From Oidiodendron maius Zn (lineage: Eukaryota; Ascomycota; Leotiomycetes; Myxotrichaceae): 64,000 nucleotides of DNA. A model generated the notes under the pieces. It did no database searches, had not been told where the DNA came from, and saw only the letters and a program-made list of their open reading frames with translations. This document shows positions 9,858 to 23,370 of this stretch, piece by piece. The stretch covers positions 3,038,001 to 3,102,000 of the forward strand of contig KN832871.1 in assembly GCA_000827325.1 (NCBI GenBank), in the 5' to 3' direction. The position numbers and the translations under genes were made by a program. Within the stretch, counting starts at the first letter, position 1. Every line of letters begins with the position of its first letter.

Positions 9858-12800
9858 ATGTCTGAGGTGGAGGTTAACGGTATGAGCAGGGGAGATTTGG
9901 ATGTCAACTTCACAAAGGCAGCGCTGTCTTCATCGTCCACAACCCGTCGGCTTGGGCACCTCCGCACTCTGGAGGAAAGAATTACAGAAAATGGTAAGAG
10001 ACTACCCGCTATGTGCTCTGTGGCTAGTACCTAATGCCACATTCCAAATAGAAATAGGCCAAGATTTATTACCTCCCTTACTACAACTCCTGTTTAATAC
10101 CTATTCATACTACCAAGATCGAAATTCGCGGCGCGCTGTGGAACGATGTATACGAGCCGTATTCAAGTCAAATGTAGCGCCTGAAGCTTTGACGGGCTTT
10201 GTGAGGGCTGTCCATGCAGAAGCATTAAAGCCAGGGCTTGCTCCAAGCAATGCATTTGTTCTTGTGCACTGGTGCAGCATCTTGCTCCAAGAGGTATCTG
10301 GGGGCAGTCTCTGGGATAAATGGGGTCTTGAAACCGTTGTAAGCAGTGCTCAGGCTCTTGAATCATGCCTGGGCGAATCTTCACGATCAACTGTCAAGAT
10401 CTCAGCATTAGTTGTCACACGGCGCGGCCTTCGAAAGGTATTTTCGGTGAGCGATACGAGGCAAAAGTTTATTGAGGATGCCGTGGATATACTGTCATCA
10501 AAGAACACTCGACCCTCTGCTAGGAATTCCATTATGCTTGGTGTAATTGCCGGCGTCTGTGCAAGGAAACCCCAGGCTAAAGAGATCCTGGCTGGGAAGA
10601 AACATCAACTGTATAGTTTCTACGTTCGGGAAATCATCGGATCCCGAAATATTCTTCCTGCGCACGTAGCTAATGGGCTACATGACTTTTTTGCGTCCTT
10701 TGCATTAAAAGAGGACATTGAAAGTGAGATTGTCCCGTCACTAGAGAAGGCGCTTCTGAGAGCTCCTGAGATCGTCTTGAATGATCTTGTCTCGCCCTTT
10801 TTTCGATCACTGCCCGATTCGATTGACCTCTCTACCATATTGAAGAAAAGTCTCCTAAAACCGCTTCTATCAAGCATCAAATCTACAAATGCGGCAATAC
10901 GTATCGGTGCTCTCAATGCCTTCGGAGCCGCCATAAGCCATTGTCAAGAAGTTGATGGCATCGCTTGGATTGCGGAGGAGATTTTGACTCCGTTGAAGAC
11001 TGGGAAATTATCATCATCCATAGATCAGCGTGTGTGCCATGCCGAGATGCTTGCCGCGCTACCTATTTCTGAAAAGACCTTCGAAATGCTCTGCCCAGCC
11101 CTCTCAGTTGTTGCCGGAAAGGAAGCAAATGAGACTGCACTAGCCGCCGAAACTATGGCACTCCTTTGCTATATAGATTGGGGAATTCAGGAAGGAATGG
11201 CGTTTAACAAATCCGTGATTGAAGCACTCGTTAATGGAATCTCGGAAACAAAAGTCCCCTTCCGAAGATTATGGACCCTTCGCCTTGGTCAGATTTTCTG
11301 GTCCACAAACAATGGGGAGATCCTTCAATCCAAGTTTTCTGGCCTTGCAGAGTCATCCATACCCGCTCTCTTACGAACATGGAATGAGATCATTAGCAAT
11401 CCACTTGCTGCCGCGCAATCTGGTCTTGTCACTGTCTCATACGTCTTTACTGCCATTTCCCAAGAAAAGATTGCATTGATGTCCAGCCCCAAGATTGAAG
11501 TTGCAATGAAAAAGGCTCAAGTGCCACAGCAAGCTTTAGTTATGGACCCTAAACCGTCATTCTTGCTGAATCAGCGAATCTACGGGAAGCTGACGAGTGA
11601 CGATGACTTCAAGTGGTTCATTCGGGCCTTGTCGTCTCTATTTCGGGATCTCTCTAATCCAAAATCTGATGCGGAAGCGGCCATCGGCTGGTCCCAGGCC
11701 ATTATATTTTGCATCTGCTCCTCGACTGTCCAACCCGCAATCCGGCGGGAGGCAGCCCTCGCCTTGTCCACCCTTTATGTTCAAAACCCAACGGAAGTTT
11801 CAAATGTCATAGTGGCAGGGATCTGGCGGTGGAGGCTTTCAATTGACTCCAATGAAAAGGATAGTGCAGCCATTATTGCGAGGACCGATGTTCAGAATCT
11901 CCATTTAGTCGTTAAAGCTATTTGCTTACCTTCGATGGATATTGCCCGGCTGGGTGGTGAAGTGGCGGAGTCAGTCAGACAGAGTCAAATGATATCTATG
12001 TTAGTTCTGGCACGGCCACAACTGTTGCCACGAGTAAATTGGATAGACCTAAGCTTGAGAATAGAGGTAGATCCTGGAAACTTGGCGAGGATGTCTGGGG
12101 ATTCATTAATTACGGAAATTCTTGAGTCCACAAGCTTGAAGGAAATGGTAAGTAATCGGGTCTATTTCCACCACTACGCTCACTAATCTTCTCTTAAGCC
12201 TTCTTCACAGCATTCAGGAGTGGTCAGACAAGCGGCATTCAATGCCGCTGCAGACCTTGCCTTTGTTGCACCCGAAGTCATGATATCTCGCTTGGTCCAA
12301 CTCATCAAGGAAGATCTTGAACCAAATCAACTCTCCAATATAGGCCCAACAGAAGCTGTCATTTTCCGGACGCCTGAAGGTGTTGCATTCGTTGATGTAT
12401 TAGCTTCCAAATCTCAGAGTTATGTTCCCAACAAGAACACTAAAGATTATGATACTCTAAAATGGGAAGAAGAACTCAGGGCCCAGCTGGCAGAAAAGAA
12501 GGGCCAGCAAAAGAAATTAACGCCGGAAGAGACGGCAAAAGTTAACGCTCAACTGAAAAAGGAGGCAGCAATTCGGCTTCAGATTAAACATATCGAAGCC
12601 AGGCTTATTCGCGGGATTGGCATCATCAGTAGCCTTGTGACAGGCCCTCCTACAGAAGCCGACCTTTGGATAGGTCCCGCAATCAAGGCACTCCTAGATA
12701 TCATAAACGCGGGTGCAGGACTCATAATTGGAAGTGCAGCATCCGATACATATCTTATATGCTCTGAAAAGGTCAGTCCACGCATCGGCACTCTTCGTCC

Positions 12801-15800
12801 ATTCATTGGCATTGCAACTATGAGGGCCATGGATATTCCTTATCTCCCAGAATCGCTCCAGCAAGAATCTCTTGGCGCGCTATGCACCAGAGTACTCTAT
12901 CGCCTGCGCTTTTCTGCAGAACAACGACCCTTCGATACTGTGTCCTTGACATATATCCTACCCCTAGTACTCATTGTGCTTCAAAGGGGCGGTTTTGGAG
13001 AACAGGACGACGCTGAAGCGCAACTGGTACTCGCTTTAGAGTTTCTCTCTTTTCATACGGATGTTTGCTCCGACGTCCATGTTCCTCGCCAGGAGATTTT
13101 GAGCGTATTAATATCATCCATGCAGACATACAATCAGCATTACAAGGCCATTAAGGATTGCTTGGCAGACCTCTGCCGCTGCATTGCATCCACAATCAAC
13201 GATAAAGAGATTGCCATTCTGGCCAGAGGTGCTATTGTCCCGCAAGTGGCTGTGCGTACTTCTGTATTGCAGTCTCTCAGTGCAGAGATTGATATGAGTG
13301 ATCTCGACTTCTCAGAAGAGATATGGCTTGCGTGTCATGATGATGTGGATGTGAATATTGAGCTAGGTCGCGACATATGGGAGGAAAGTGGCTTTGAGAT
13401 ATCAACTACAGCTCCCATTAGGCTTCTGCCCTACCTTGAGAGTTCTGACAAGCAACTCAGAAGAGCTGCCGCGAGATCAATAGCTGAGGCCATCAAAATG
13501 CAGCCATCTACATTAGATGAGGTGCTGCACCTTTTACGAACATCATATGACGACTTTGCCAAACCCCGTGTGCCTCAACTAGACGAGTACGGGATGCCCA
13601 AGAAGATGGACCTCTCAGATCCATGGGAGGCAAGGGACGGCATCGCACTCGCGTTCAAGGAGCTTGCGCCTTTGTATCCTGTTAACATGGTAGACCAGTT
13701 TCTTCAGTATTTTATCGAGAGAGGTCCATTTGGCGATCGAAATCCAAACGTCAGAGAAGGAATGGTGGATGCAGCCACCTCTATTATCGCGTTTCACGGG
13801 AAACAGAGAGTTGAAAGTTTGATGAAGACCTTCGAACATACACTGGAAGCTCCAGACAAAGGCTCAGAAGTTGCAGACTGGGTTAATGAAGCAGTTGTCA
13901 TCTTATATGGTGCTCTAGCCCGTCATCTTAAAGCAGGGGATCCCCGTGTGCCAAAGGTCGTTACCCGGTTATTGGAGACCTTGAGCACTCCATCAGAGGC
14001 TGTTCAGTATGCCGTTGCAGAATGCTTGCCGCCCCTCGTCCGCGCATCAAGCGACAAGACTTCTGATTATGTCGAACAGATTCTTGGAAATCTACTCAAA
14101 TCTAAGAAATACGCTGGCCGACGTGGTGCGGCATATGGCCTGGCTGGACTTGTCCAGGGTCGAGGTGTCTCTGCTCTGCGAGAGTACCGAATTATGTCCG
14201 CTTTGACAGGTGCCATGGAAAGCAAGAAAGATGTCAATCACCGAGAGGGCGCATTGTTGGCATATGAACTTCTTTCAACAATTCTAGGTCGCGTTTTCGA
14301 GCCTTATGTCATTCAAATCGTTCCACAGTTGCTATCAAGCTTTGGTGACAGCAGTGCTGACGTCCGAGAAGGCGCGCTAGCTGCTGCAAAGGCGTGCTTT
14401 GCTAGTTTAAGTTCGTACGGTGTGAAACGAATCCTGCCTACTCTCCTCCAAGGGCTCGAAGATCAGCAGTGGCGAAGCAAAAAGGGAGCTTGTGACCTTC
14501 TTGGTGCTATGGCTTACCTTGACCCTCAACAGCTCGCTCACAGTTTGCCGGAGATCATTCCTCCTTTGACTGGTGTTCTTAATGACAGCCACAAAGAAGT
14601 TCGGCTGGCAGCTAATCGAAGCTTGAAACGATTTGGCGAAGTAATTAATAACCCAGAGATCAAGAGTCTTGTTGATGTACTCCTCAAGGCATTAAGCGAC
14701 CCTACAAAGTATACAGATGAGGCATTAGACTCTCTTATCAAGGTGTCTTTCGTCCATTACCTTGACGCCCCGTCCCTTGCCCTCGTGGTTCGGATTCTCG
14801 AACGAGGATTAGGGGATCGATCGGCAACGAAACGCAAGTCTTCGCAGGTCATAGGTAGTCTGGCACATTTAACAGAACGGAAAGACCTCATCTCACACTT
14901 ACCAATTTTGGTTGCTGGCCTCAAAGTTGCTGTGGTTGATCCTGTTCCAACTACGCGTGCCACAGCTTCCAAAGCTCTGGGCTCTCTGATCGAGAAGTTA
15001 GGCGAGGAAGCGCTCCCAGACCTCATTCCGGGTTTGATGCAAACTCTCAAATCAGATACAGGGGCCGGAGATCGTCTTGGTTCCGCCCAGGCTCTAAGCG
15101 AGGTGCTTGCGGGCCTTGGAACTGGACGTCTCGAGGAAACTCTGCCAACGATTCTGCAAAACGTTGCCTCATCCAAACCCGCGGTGCGAGAGGGATTCAT
15201 GTCACTCTTTATATTTTTGCCGGTCTGCTTTGGGAACAGCTTTGCCAATTATCTCAGCAAAATCATCCCACCGATCCTTTCTGGCCTTGCGGATGATATC
15301 GAGTCAATCCGTGATACGTCACTTCGAGCTGGGCGTCTACTTGTCAAGAATTTCGCCACGAAGGCCATCGATCTGCTACTTCCAGAGCTTGAACGTGGCC
15401 TTGCCGACAACAGCTATAGAATTCGTCTCAGTTCAGTGGAACTGGTGGGTGATCTATTGTTCAATCTCACTGGTATCAGCGCGAATACTGAACAAGATGA
15501 AGTGGAGGACGGCGCTCACGAGGCTGGAGCATCTTTGTTGGAGATTCTCGGGGAAGAAAAGCGAAATAAAGTGCTATCTTCTCTCTACATTTGTCGTTGC
15601 GACACATCTGGCTTGGTTCGCACAGCCGCTGTCAATGTTTGGAAAGCTTTGGTGGCGAGCCCAAGAACTCTAAAGGAACTAACCCCAACTCTTACTCAAC
15701 TCATCATTCGACGGCTAGGTAGCTCTAATTTGGAACAGAAAGTTATCGCTGGCAATGCCCTGGGTGAATTGATCCGGAAAGCAGGAGATGGTATTCTTGC

Positions 15801-18065
15801 TAGCCTATTGCCAACTCTAGAGGAAGGTTTGCAGACATCAACAGATACTGATGCCAAACAAGGTATCTGTATAGCTCTTCGAGAGTTGATATCATCCGCA
15901 TCTCCCGACTCCTTAGAATCTCACGAGAAAACTCTGATATCTGTCGTACGAACAGCTCTCATTGACTCCGATGAAGAAGTTCGAGAAGCAGCAGCTGAGG
16001 CCTTCGATTCTTTGCAGCAAATCTTTGGCAAACGTGCAGTTGACCAAGTGCTTCCTCATCTATTGAGTCTCCTGCGAATGGAAAATGAAGCCGACAACGC
16101 ACTTGCAGCCCTTTTGACCTTACTGACAGAAACAACAAGATCAAATATTATCCTTCCGAACTTAATACCTACGCTCACAACCTCGCCAATATCGGTCTTC
16201 AATGCAAAAGCTCTAGCTTCCCTCTCGTCTGTCGCTGGCGCAGCTCTCACTCGGCGTTTGCCAAGCATATTGAATTCTCTCATGGATAATATCATCGCTA
16301 CTAAAGATGATGAGCTACGTGTAGAACTCGACGCATCTTTCAACACCGTGATTCTTTCTATTGACGAATTTGATGGACTTAACACAGTTATGAGTGTCCT
16401 TCTTGCACTTGTGAAGCATGATGATCACCGGAGGAGATCTGCAACGGACTACCACCTCGCGAAATTTTTTGCCGCCGCAACGGTTGATTACTCTCGATAT
16501 AACCAGGACATCATTCGGGCTCTTCTTATATCATTTGATGATGGAGACGCGGAGGTTGTTAGAGCTGCATGGACTGCCTTGAATGAGTTCACTAAGCGCT
16601 TGAAGAAGGAAGAGATGGAAGCACTGGTCTCCTCAACTCGACAAACATTACAACATGTCGGTGTTCCAGGTTCAAATTTGGCTGGCTTTGGATTACCGAA
16701 GGGGATCAATGCTATCTTGCCCATATTTCTACAAGGCCTCATGAGTGGCACTTCAGAACAGAGAACGCAAGCCGCCCTGGCCATATCTGACATTATCGAC
16801 AGAACCAGCGGGGATTCGTTGAAGCCATTTGTCACCCAGATTACTGGCCCACTCATCAGGGTGGTCTCTGAGCGATCCGTTGAAGTCAAGGCTGCCATTC
16901 TCTTAACACTAAACAATCTTCTGGAGAAAATCCCTACGCTCCTCAAGCCATTTCTTCCTCAGTTACAACGTACTTTTGCCAAGTCTCTTGCCGACACTTC
17001 AAGCGAAGTATTAAGAACTCGAGCCGCAAAGGCCCTTGGCACTTTAATTACGTTAACGCCGCGCATCGACCCATTGATCGCTGAGCTTGTCACAGGATCA
17101 AGAACGACGGATCTTGGAGTGAGGAATGCAATGCTAAAAGCCCTATATGAAGTTGTTAGCAAAGCAGGCGCAAATATGGGCGAGACATCGCGCACTGCTG
17201 TCCTTGGTCTGATCGATACAGAGCCAGATGACAATGATGTTTCGATGGGAATTACAAATGCAAGGCTCTTGGGCGCCCTCATAAAGAATATCCCTATTGA
17301 TGTTGCCTCCGCCCTCATAATGAATCGAGTTTTAACTGCACACTTCAGTCAAGCGTCCGTTTTAGCGTTGAATGCTGTGCTTCTCGAGTCTCCTTCATCT
17401 TTGACCGAGACCGCCTTTGCCGATGATCTTCCCACGGTCATTTGTCAAGGCATGTCTAACGCTAATGTAAGCATTCAAATCACTATCTAACATCTGGTAC
17501 TGACGCTGTTATTTAGCCCTTTTTATCAGACAACTGCGTTCTGGCCGCTGGTAAATACCTTCTGTCCGACACTCGAAGCAACGATTTTGAGACCATCAAA
17601 CCTCTGTTCCAATCATTGGCCGGACTGATACCACCAGGAAATCCAGCAGATACCCGACGACTATCACTTGTCGTTCTTCGCACCGTTACCCGCCATCACA
17701 TGGAGCTCGTCCGGCCTCATCTTCCTCTCTTAGCACCACCTGTGTTCGCAAGCGTTCGGGATATGATTATCCCTATAAAGCTGGCCGCAGAAGCTGCCTT
17801 CATGGCGCTGTTCAATGTTGTAGAGGATGAGAGCAAGGTGTTCGACAAATTCTTAGCAAGTCAAGACCTACCAGCGAGTCAAAAGAGGAGTATGCAGGAT
17901 TACTTCAAACGTGTAGCGTTAAGACTCGGCAATACAGCTCGAGAGAGAAAGGAGGCCGAAGGAGGACAGGGCGGGCTAGGACTGTCTAATGACGAACTTG
18001 ATGACGAACGTGAAATCTGGAGCATTGGAAAGGTGGATCTTGGGGAGGCGGCCTTCGATGGATGA
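9858..18065 (+). CDS. GCN1: GCN1, ribosome-bound activator of the Gcn2 kinase (2678 aa)
   Basis: Exons 9858-9993, 10052-12147, 12211-17466 and 17517-18065 join in frame to 2678 residues, almost the same as the yeast protein (about 2670). The true start (MSEVEVNGMSRG) is in the short first exon. Nearly the whole protein is HEAT-type helical repeats. The central part (residues about 1330-1750) is the region resembling elongation factor 3, with repeated patterns such as VREGALAAAKACF and RRGAAYGLAGLVQGRG, and the C-terminal third should contain the segment that binds the RWD domain of Gcn2. Known role: with Gcn20, Gcn1 sits on stalled or collided ribosomes and lets uncharged tRNA activate Gcn2, which phosphorylates eIF2alpha. 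The three introns are 58, 63 and 50 bp. The gene looks complete; the identification rests on length, repeat structure and recognisable blocks. Confidence 0.95.
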
Positions 18066-18570
18066 GAAGCAGGAGGCATGTGCGGATACAATTTCCTGGT
18101 GCAATGCCGATTAAAAGTTACAGAGATCCCAGACATTAAGTTACACCACTTTTAGATACCTATAACAAGATGGCGATGGCGCTGAAATCTTGCGCTGAGT
18201 ACACTTAGTCAATGAACGCAGACTACCTCTTGAAATATGGTGATAGTTTCTCCTGTGAGGCCCAAAATATCACGCGCAAAATGTCCCCGCCATTAAAGGC
18301 AATATAGTTAGTCACATATTCATGAAGCTGCCAACGATGCCAACAAGCTAAGTGGTTTGTTGTTGGGATACCAGAACCTTACCCCGATTAGGGCTGTCGG
18401 AACGAAACCCTCAATCTCCCCACTTATCGCCCACCTGAAATTTGCACTCGCTTAGTCACGAATTAAGCGCAAGCAGAATTACCTCCGCTTCGAGAATTGC
18501 GAATACTCAGACGACATCGCCCATCGACAACCCTCGACGACCATCACCGACGACATCGAAATCAGTCAAG
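18066..18570. other. Promoter and leader of rpl19
   Basis: About 500 bp between the GCN1 stop and the rpl19 start. No coding frame. The last 70 bases carry repeated GACGAC/CATCG units and lead into the start codon, consistent with a leader of a strongly expressed gene. Confidence 0.5.
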
Positions 18571-19403
18571 ATGTAAGCATGCGGCCCTCCTGGACTGCCT
18601 ACCCTACTACATGATGCGTGCCTTCTCTCGGATCTTGCCCGCCCTCGTCAGACGCAGAAGTTGATGTCCATCCTTGATCCACTGAAGCTGACTTCTTCTC
18701 TCCACAGGGTCAACCTCACTACCCAGAAGCGTCTGGCGGCCTCCGTCGTCGGCTGCGGAAAACGCAAGATCTGGCTCGATCCCAATGAGGTCAGCGAGAT
18801 CTCGAACGCCAACTCCCGCCAAACCATCCGCAAGCTCGTTGCAGATGGCCTCATCATCCGCAAGCCCGTAACGATGCACTCTCGATCTCGTGCCCGCGAA
18901 CTCACAGCCGCTCGAAGAATTGGCAGGCACCGTGGTTTCGGTAAGAGGAAGGGTACGGCTGATGCTCGTATGCCAAGGTATGCCAGATCCTAGACTTCGA
19001 ATATGCCCAGGACCACGTTCTGACCCGTCTCTTCTACAGCCAAGTCATCTGGATGCGCCGCCTTCGCGTTCTCCGACGTCTCCTCGTCAAGTACCGTGCC
19101 AGCGGCAAGATCGACAAGCACCTGTACCACGAGCTCTATCACTTGAGCAAGGGTAACACCTTCAAGCACAAGCGAGCGCTGGTTGAGCACGTAGGTCTAA
19201 AAGATGATGGCTGCGGTTACTTCTTGACTGACGATTACCCTTAGATCCACAGAGCCAAGGCTGAGAAAGCCCGTGAGAGAGTCCTGAAGGAGGAGATGGA
19301 TGCCAAGCGTGCGAAGACCAAGGCTGCCCGTGAGAGAAAGCAAGAGAGAGTTATTGCTAAGAGAGCTGCTCAATTTGGAGAGGGCGAGGAGGAGACGAAA
19401 TAA
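18571..19403 (+). CDS. rpl19: 60S ribosomal protein L19 (eL19), start codon split by an intron
   Basis: Exons 18571-18572, 18708-18977, 19040-19190 and 19245-19403 give 193 residues (582 coding bases), the normal size of eL19. The first coding exon holds only the A and T of the start codon; a 135-bp intron follows (GTAAGC to CACAG), and the G that completes ATG is the first base of exon 2. The protein starts [18 protein letters not shown] and contains the Arg/Lys-rich core (KIWLDPNEV, then [17 protein letters not shown], then [20 protein letters not shown]) and the long basic C-terminal helix ending EGEEETK. eL19 is a large-subunit protein whose C-terminal helix reaches the small subunit, forming an intersubunit bridge. 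Introns 2 and 3 are 62 and 54 bp. Long first introns next to the start are usual in ribosomal-protein genes of filamentous fungi. Confidence 0.95.
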
Positions 19404-20313
19404 ACGGGGCATTTGTTTGATGGTAGCATACGGAGTGTATCTGGCAAGGTCTAAAATGTTAGGCTGGTTGCTTTCCGATGTCACTGGGTGTTCGCATTTA
19501 TTCCACAGGCAAATGGCATCATGATCCTCGATTCGGCTTGGTTTGATCCTCCGTGCCCCGACGATAGACTACGCGTGATACTCCATGATAAAAATTTGTA
19601 TCAAGAAATGCTGCTGCATATGTGGTTCGCCATGTACCTGAGATATTGAGGCTTCTGTCACGATGGCTCTAGTTGTTCGCAATTAGTCTGCTCAGTTGTC
19701 TCATGTAATTAACTTTCCCACTTCATCCTTGCACTAGTGTGAGAATATCTAGGAATGCTGCAACTGGTGACATAGCTACACGGCTCGCGATAAAAGAGGA
19801 CTCCCAACATCAAGTCTTCAAAAGGACGGAACCTAGTGAACCGCACTCCAAGCAATGAGCTCCCTGTCAGACTCAAGTGTAAGTAAAACGGACCCCACGT
19901 TATCTGAACAAAGAGGCAGTCAGATCAAATGCAAGGAAGGGAAAATAAAAGCTTTTGCTCGAATATGGAGAATCAACAATTAACGGATCAGATATTTTCA
20001 CATTGTCCCTCAATCGGTGGTTATGTGAGCTTGGGACATATCAACATCGCCCGCCCTGAGAGGCCAGTGCTGTAGTTGTCGCAGAAGCTACTCGTCATCT
20101 CCGTTTTAGTTGTGTAAGGAGGAAAGAGACTGTTTGGACGAGATGACCCGAAATTTATCCCCGTTTCTGGTGTTGATGCCTTGTAGCCTGAGGCTTTACA
20201 ATTCGGAGCTTTGGAGGGGTCGGTTGCCGAGAATACCTGAGAGGTCAAGAACATCTCATGACTCCAGCTTGTCAACAGGTCCATCTCACGTTCGGAGGTC
20301 CGTCCAATTGGCC
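19404..20313. other. Intergenic region, rpl19 3' end and SHMT promoter
   Basis: About 900 bp without a credible gene. A short ATG frame at 19856 followed by a GTAAGT donor (19880) could be an untranslated or upstream exon of the next gene, but nothing confirms it. Confidence 0.5.
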
Positions 20314-22074
20314 ATGTCTCTATTCAAGGGAGCCTCTCGATCGGTAGTCAGAGCTGCTACACATCGCGCAGCACCGATATGCACAGCAAGGCGGGCTGCA
20401 TCCTCCGCTGCGGAGAGCCAACACAAGGTATGTTTCTAGACACTTCGTGTTCGCGATTTCGTTGCTAATTAGATATGGCCAACCGCAGTTGCTCACAGCA
20501 GATCTCGAGCACGCAGATCCAGCTGTTTATAAGATTCTACAGAATGTACATCGCCCGACGTCGGAACGTATGACTCCCTTACTGATATGCGCTTGGATAG
20601 GAGAAAAACAGACAGAAGCATTTCATCAATCTCATTCCTTCTGAGAACTTTACTTCTCAGGCTGTGCTAGATGCCCTGGGAAGTGTGATGCAGAGTGCGT
20701 TAGTGAGCACCTTTCTTTTGAACTAACGCTAACACTATTAGATAAATATTCTGAAGGATACCCAGGAGCAAGATATTATGGTGGAAATGAGTTCATTGAT
20801 GAATCAGAGAGATTGTGTCAAGCTCGGGCTTTACAGGCCTTTGGATTAAAGGACACAGAATGGGGCGTCAATGTGCAGCGTATGATGTTCCCAGATTCCT
20901 AGCAGGGCGCCACTGATAGACAACAGCTTTGTCCGGATCCCCAGCCAACCTCTATGCATATTCCGCCCTCTTAAATACGCATGACCGAATAATGGGATTG
21001 GATTTACCTCATGGAGGCCACCTATCACACGGCTACCAAACACCTACCAAAAAGATATCAGCCATCTCTAAGTACTTTGAGACGTTGCCGTATCGTCTAG
21101 ACGAATCAACTGGTCTCATCGATTACAACAAATTGGAAAACCTGGCTAGTCTGTATCGACCAAAACTCATTATCGCAGGCACTTCTGCTTACAGCAGACT
21201 AATTGACTATAAACGGATGCGGGAAATCGCTGATAAGGTCGGAGCGTATCTCTTGGCAGACATGGCACACATCTCAGGCCTTGTCGCTGCCAAGGTTATC
21301 CCAACCCCTTTTGACTATGCTGATGTCGTCACCACGACTACCCACAAGTCTCTTCGTGGCCCCCGTGGTGCTATGATCTTCTTCAGGAAAGGCGTTAGAA
21401 GAATCAACCCTCAAACAAAGGCGGAAGAGATGTGGAACCTTGAAGATCCAATCAACGCATCAGTTTTCCCTGGTCATCAGGGTGGACCTCACAATCATAC
21501 GATTACAGCACTGTCAGTGGCTCTCAAGCAAGCACAAACTAATGAATTCAAGGCATACCAAGAAGCCGTGTTAATCAACGCCCAGGCTTTTGCCAAACGT
21601 TTGGGTGACCCGAAGGACAAGGGCGGTCTGGGCTACACCATAGTATCTGGAGGAACTGATAACCATCTTGTTCTGGTGGACCTCAAACCCCAAGGTGTAG
21701 ATGGCGCTAGGGTCGAGAGAGTATTGGAGTTAGTGGGTGTTGCTAGCAACAAGAATACTGTGCCTGGAGACAAGTCAGCGCTCAAGCCTGGTGGACTGAG
21801 AATGGGAACTCCAGCCATGACCACTCGAGGCTTCCAAGCCGATGATTTTGTGAGAGTGGCAGATATTGTGAACAGAGCAGTGACCATCACGCAGAGACTC
21901 GACAAGGCTGCCAGAGAGGACGCAGAGGCCAAGGGCAGAAAGAACCCCGGGAGTGTCAAGGCTTTCATCGAGTACCTTGGTGAGGGCGAGAATGAGAGTG
22001 AAATTGTGCAACTGAGATCCGAGGTTGAAACATGGGTTGGAACATTTGCCCTGCCATGGGAGTCAAGCTCGTAG
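20314..22074 (+). CDS. SHM1: Serine hydroxymethyltransferase, mitochondrial type (516 aa)
   Basis: Exons 20314-20427, 20489-20545, 20601-20694, 20742-20879 and 20927-22074 join in frame. The enzyme interconverts serine plus tetrahydrofolate with glycine plus 5,10-methylene-tetrahydrofolate, the main source of one-carbon units. Conserved blocks are [45 protein letters not shown] and the pyridoxal-phosphate site [15 protein letters not shown], with the lysine at about residue 275. The first 38 residues ([20 protein letters not shown], then [18 protein letters not shown]) are rich in Arg, Ala and Ser and have no acidic residue until the end, as in a mitochondrial targeting sequence. That supports the mitochondrial isozyme (yeast Shm1) rather than the cytosolic one. 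The N-terminal half is cut by four small introns, while the last 1148 bp are uninterrupted. Confidence 0.95.
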
Positions 22075-22519
22075 GGGGATGGGGATGAGCATGGATTTGT
22101 ATTCGGCTTTTCAACATGTAAACAATTGAGTGCTTATTGTTCACAACCTGCTGCTTCACCAGCAAGGCTAGAGCACGTCCTCCATAATATGAGGAGTTTA
22201 GGGCATCGCCTTCCCCAATATGATGGGTGAATTTCAAGAGAGGATGCCTCTTATTCGAGTGATTGTTGCACATGCGCTCTAGCCAGAGTTGATCTGAACC
22301 AGGATTTCAGTTCTTGGCTAACGAATTGTCTGGTGCATCATCCCTCGGGCTCATTTTTCATCTCTGGAGCAGGTCAAAGTGAAGAAATTCAACCAAGCGC
22401 GGGTAAACGGCGGAAGTAACTACGCCAAACACTTCGTCATCCAATTAGTGAGATTCCCACTGTCCCTGCCTTAGTAGTAGATGCGCAAAAATATACACAA
22501 TATGTATTCTATATATACC
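22075..22519. other. 3' region between convergent SHMT and SDR genes
   Basis: 445 bp with only 3' untranslated sequence expected for both genes. No reading frame or repeat stands out. Confidence 0.5.
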
Positions 22520-23370
22520 TTACATCTTCGACATGACAAGTGAGCCACCATCCAACGCTATGGTTGCTCCGTTTACATATGACCCCGCCTTGCTAGACAA
22601 AAACAAGCAGGCTCCCGCGATATCCTGAGGAGTGCCGATCCTCGCCAGGGGAATTCCCGCCACAATCACCTCCCCGAAGTCCTTCAGTGTAGCTGCCATC
22701 ATCTTGCTCTGGAACGGTCCGCACGCAAGCGCATTCGAAGTAATATTCCTCTGGCCCAGGTGATTCGCCAGCACCCTACTCAACTGATGCAGGCCCGCCT
22801 TACTCGCGCTGTAGCTAAAGGTCTCGAGGCTTGGGACGCGCAAGCCATCCACGGACCCGATATTGATGATGCGCGCAGGGTCGCCCGGCGTAGCCGCCGC
22901 CTCCAGCAACGGCGTCACTAGCTGGGTGATGGTGAACACACGGGTGAGGTTCAGCGTCAGGACGCGGGTCCAGGCAGATTCGGGGAACTCGGCGTATGGT
23001 GCGCCCCAGTTAGAGCCAGAGTTGTTGACCAGGATGTGCAGCTTGGGCTCGAGATTCTTGAGGTTCTCGACCATACGCTTACAGTCTTCGAGCTTGTAGA
23101 AATCGGCAGTGATGTAGTGGGCGCTGCCCTTGCCTAGAGCACCTTAGTTTTGGACGTTGACAAAAGGACGAGAATCCACTATGTGCGAGACGTACCTAGA
23201 GCGTTCAATTCCTTACAGGCTTGTTCGCAGGCTTTGGCATCTCGAGAGGAAATATACACCTTTGCGCCATTGGCGACGAACCCCTCAGAGATTGAGCGAC
23301 CAATTCCCTTTGCCCCGCCCGTAACGAGGACGACTTTGCCCTTGACGTCAAAAAGTGTAGCCGCGTCCAT
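22520..23370 (-). CDS. Short-chain dehydrogenase/reductase (262 aa)
   Basis: Two exons, 23370-23196 and 23133-22520, separated by a 62-bp intron. It is a classical SDR: cofactor motif TGGAKGIG at residues 17-24, NNSG at 95-98, active-site Ser near 152 (IGSVDG), Tyr 166 and Lys 170 (YSASK), and a C-terminal GGSLVM block. The pattern resembles fungal proteins annotated as RhlG-like 3-oxoacyl-ACP reductases. Substrate cannot be told from sequence; Arg residues after the first beta strand (SSRDAK) favour NADPH. No signal peptide; probably soluble. The start at 23370 (MDAATLFDVKGK) fits the family better than the in-frame ATG ten codons upstream. Confidence 0.9.

Noticed and set aside
14757-15248. 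163-codon open frame on the minus strand inside GCN1
   Set aside because: Shadow of the GCN1 coding frame; no domain and arginine-rich composition typical of antisense frames. The same applies to 16488-16946 and 16959-17318.
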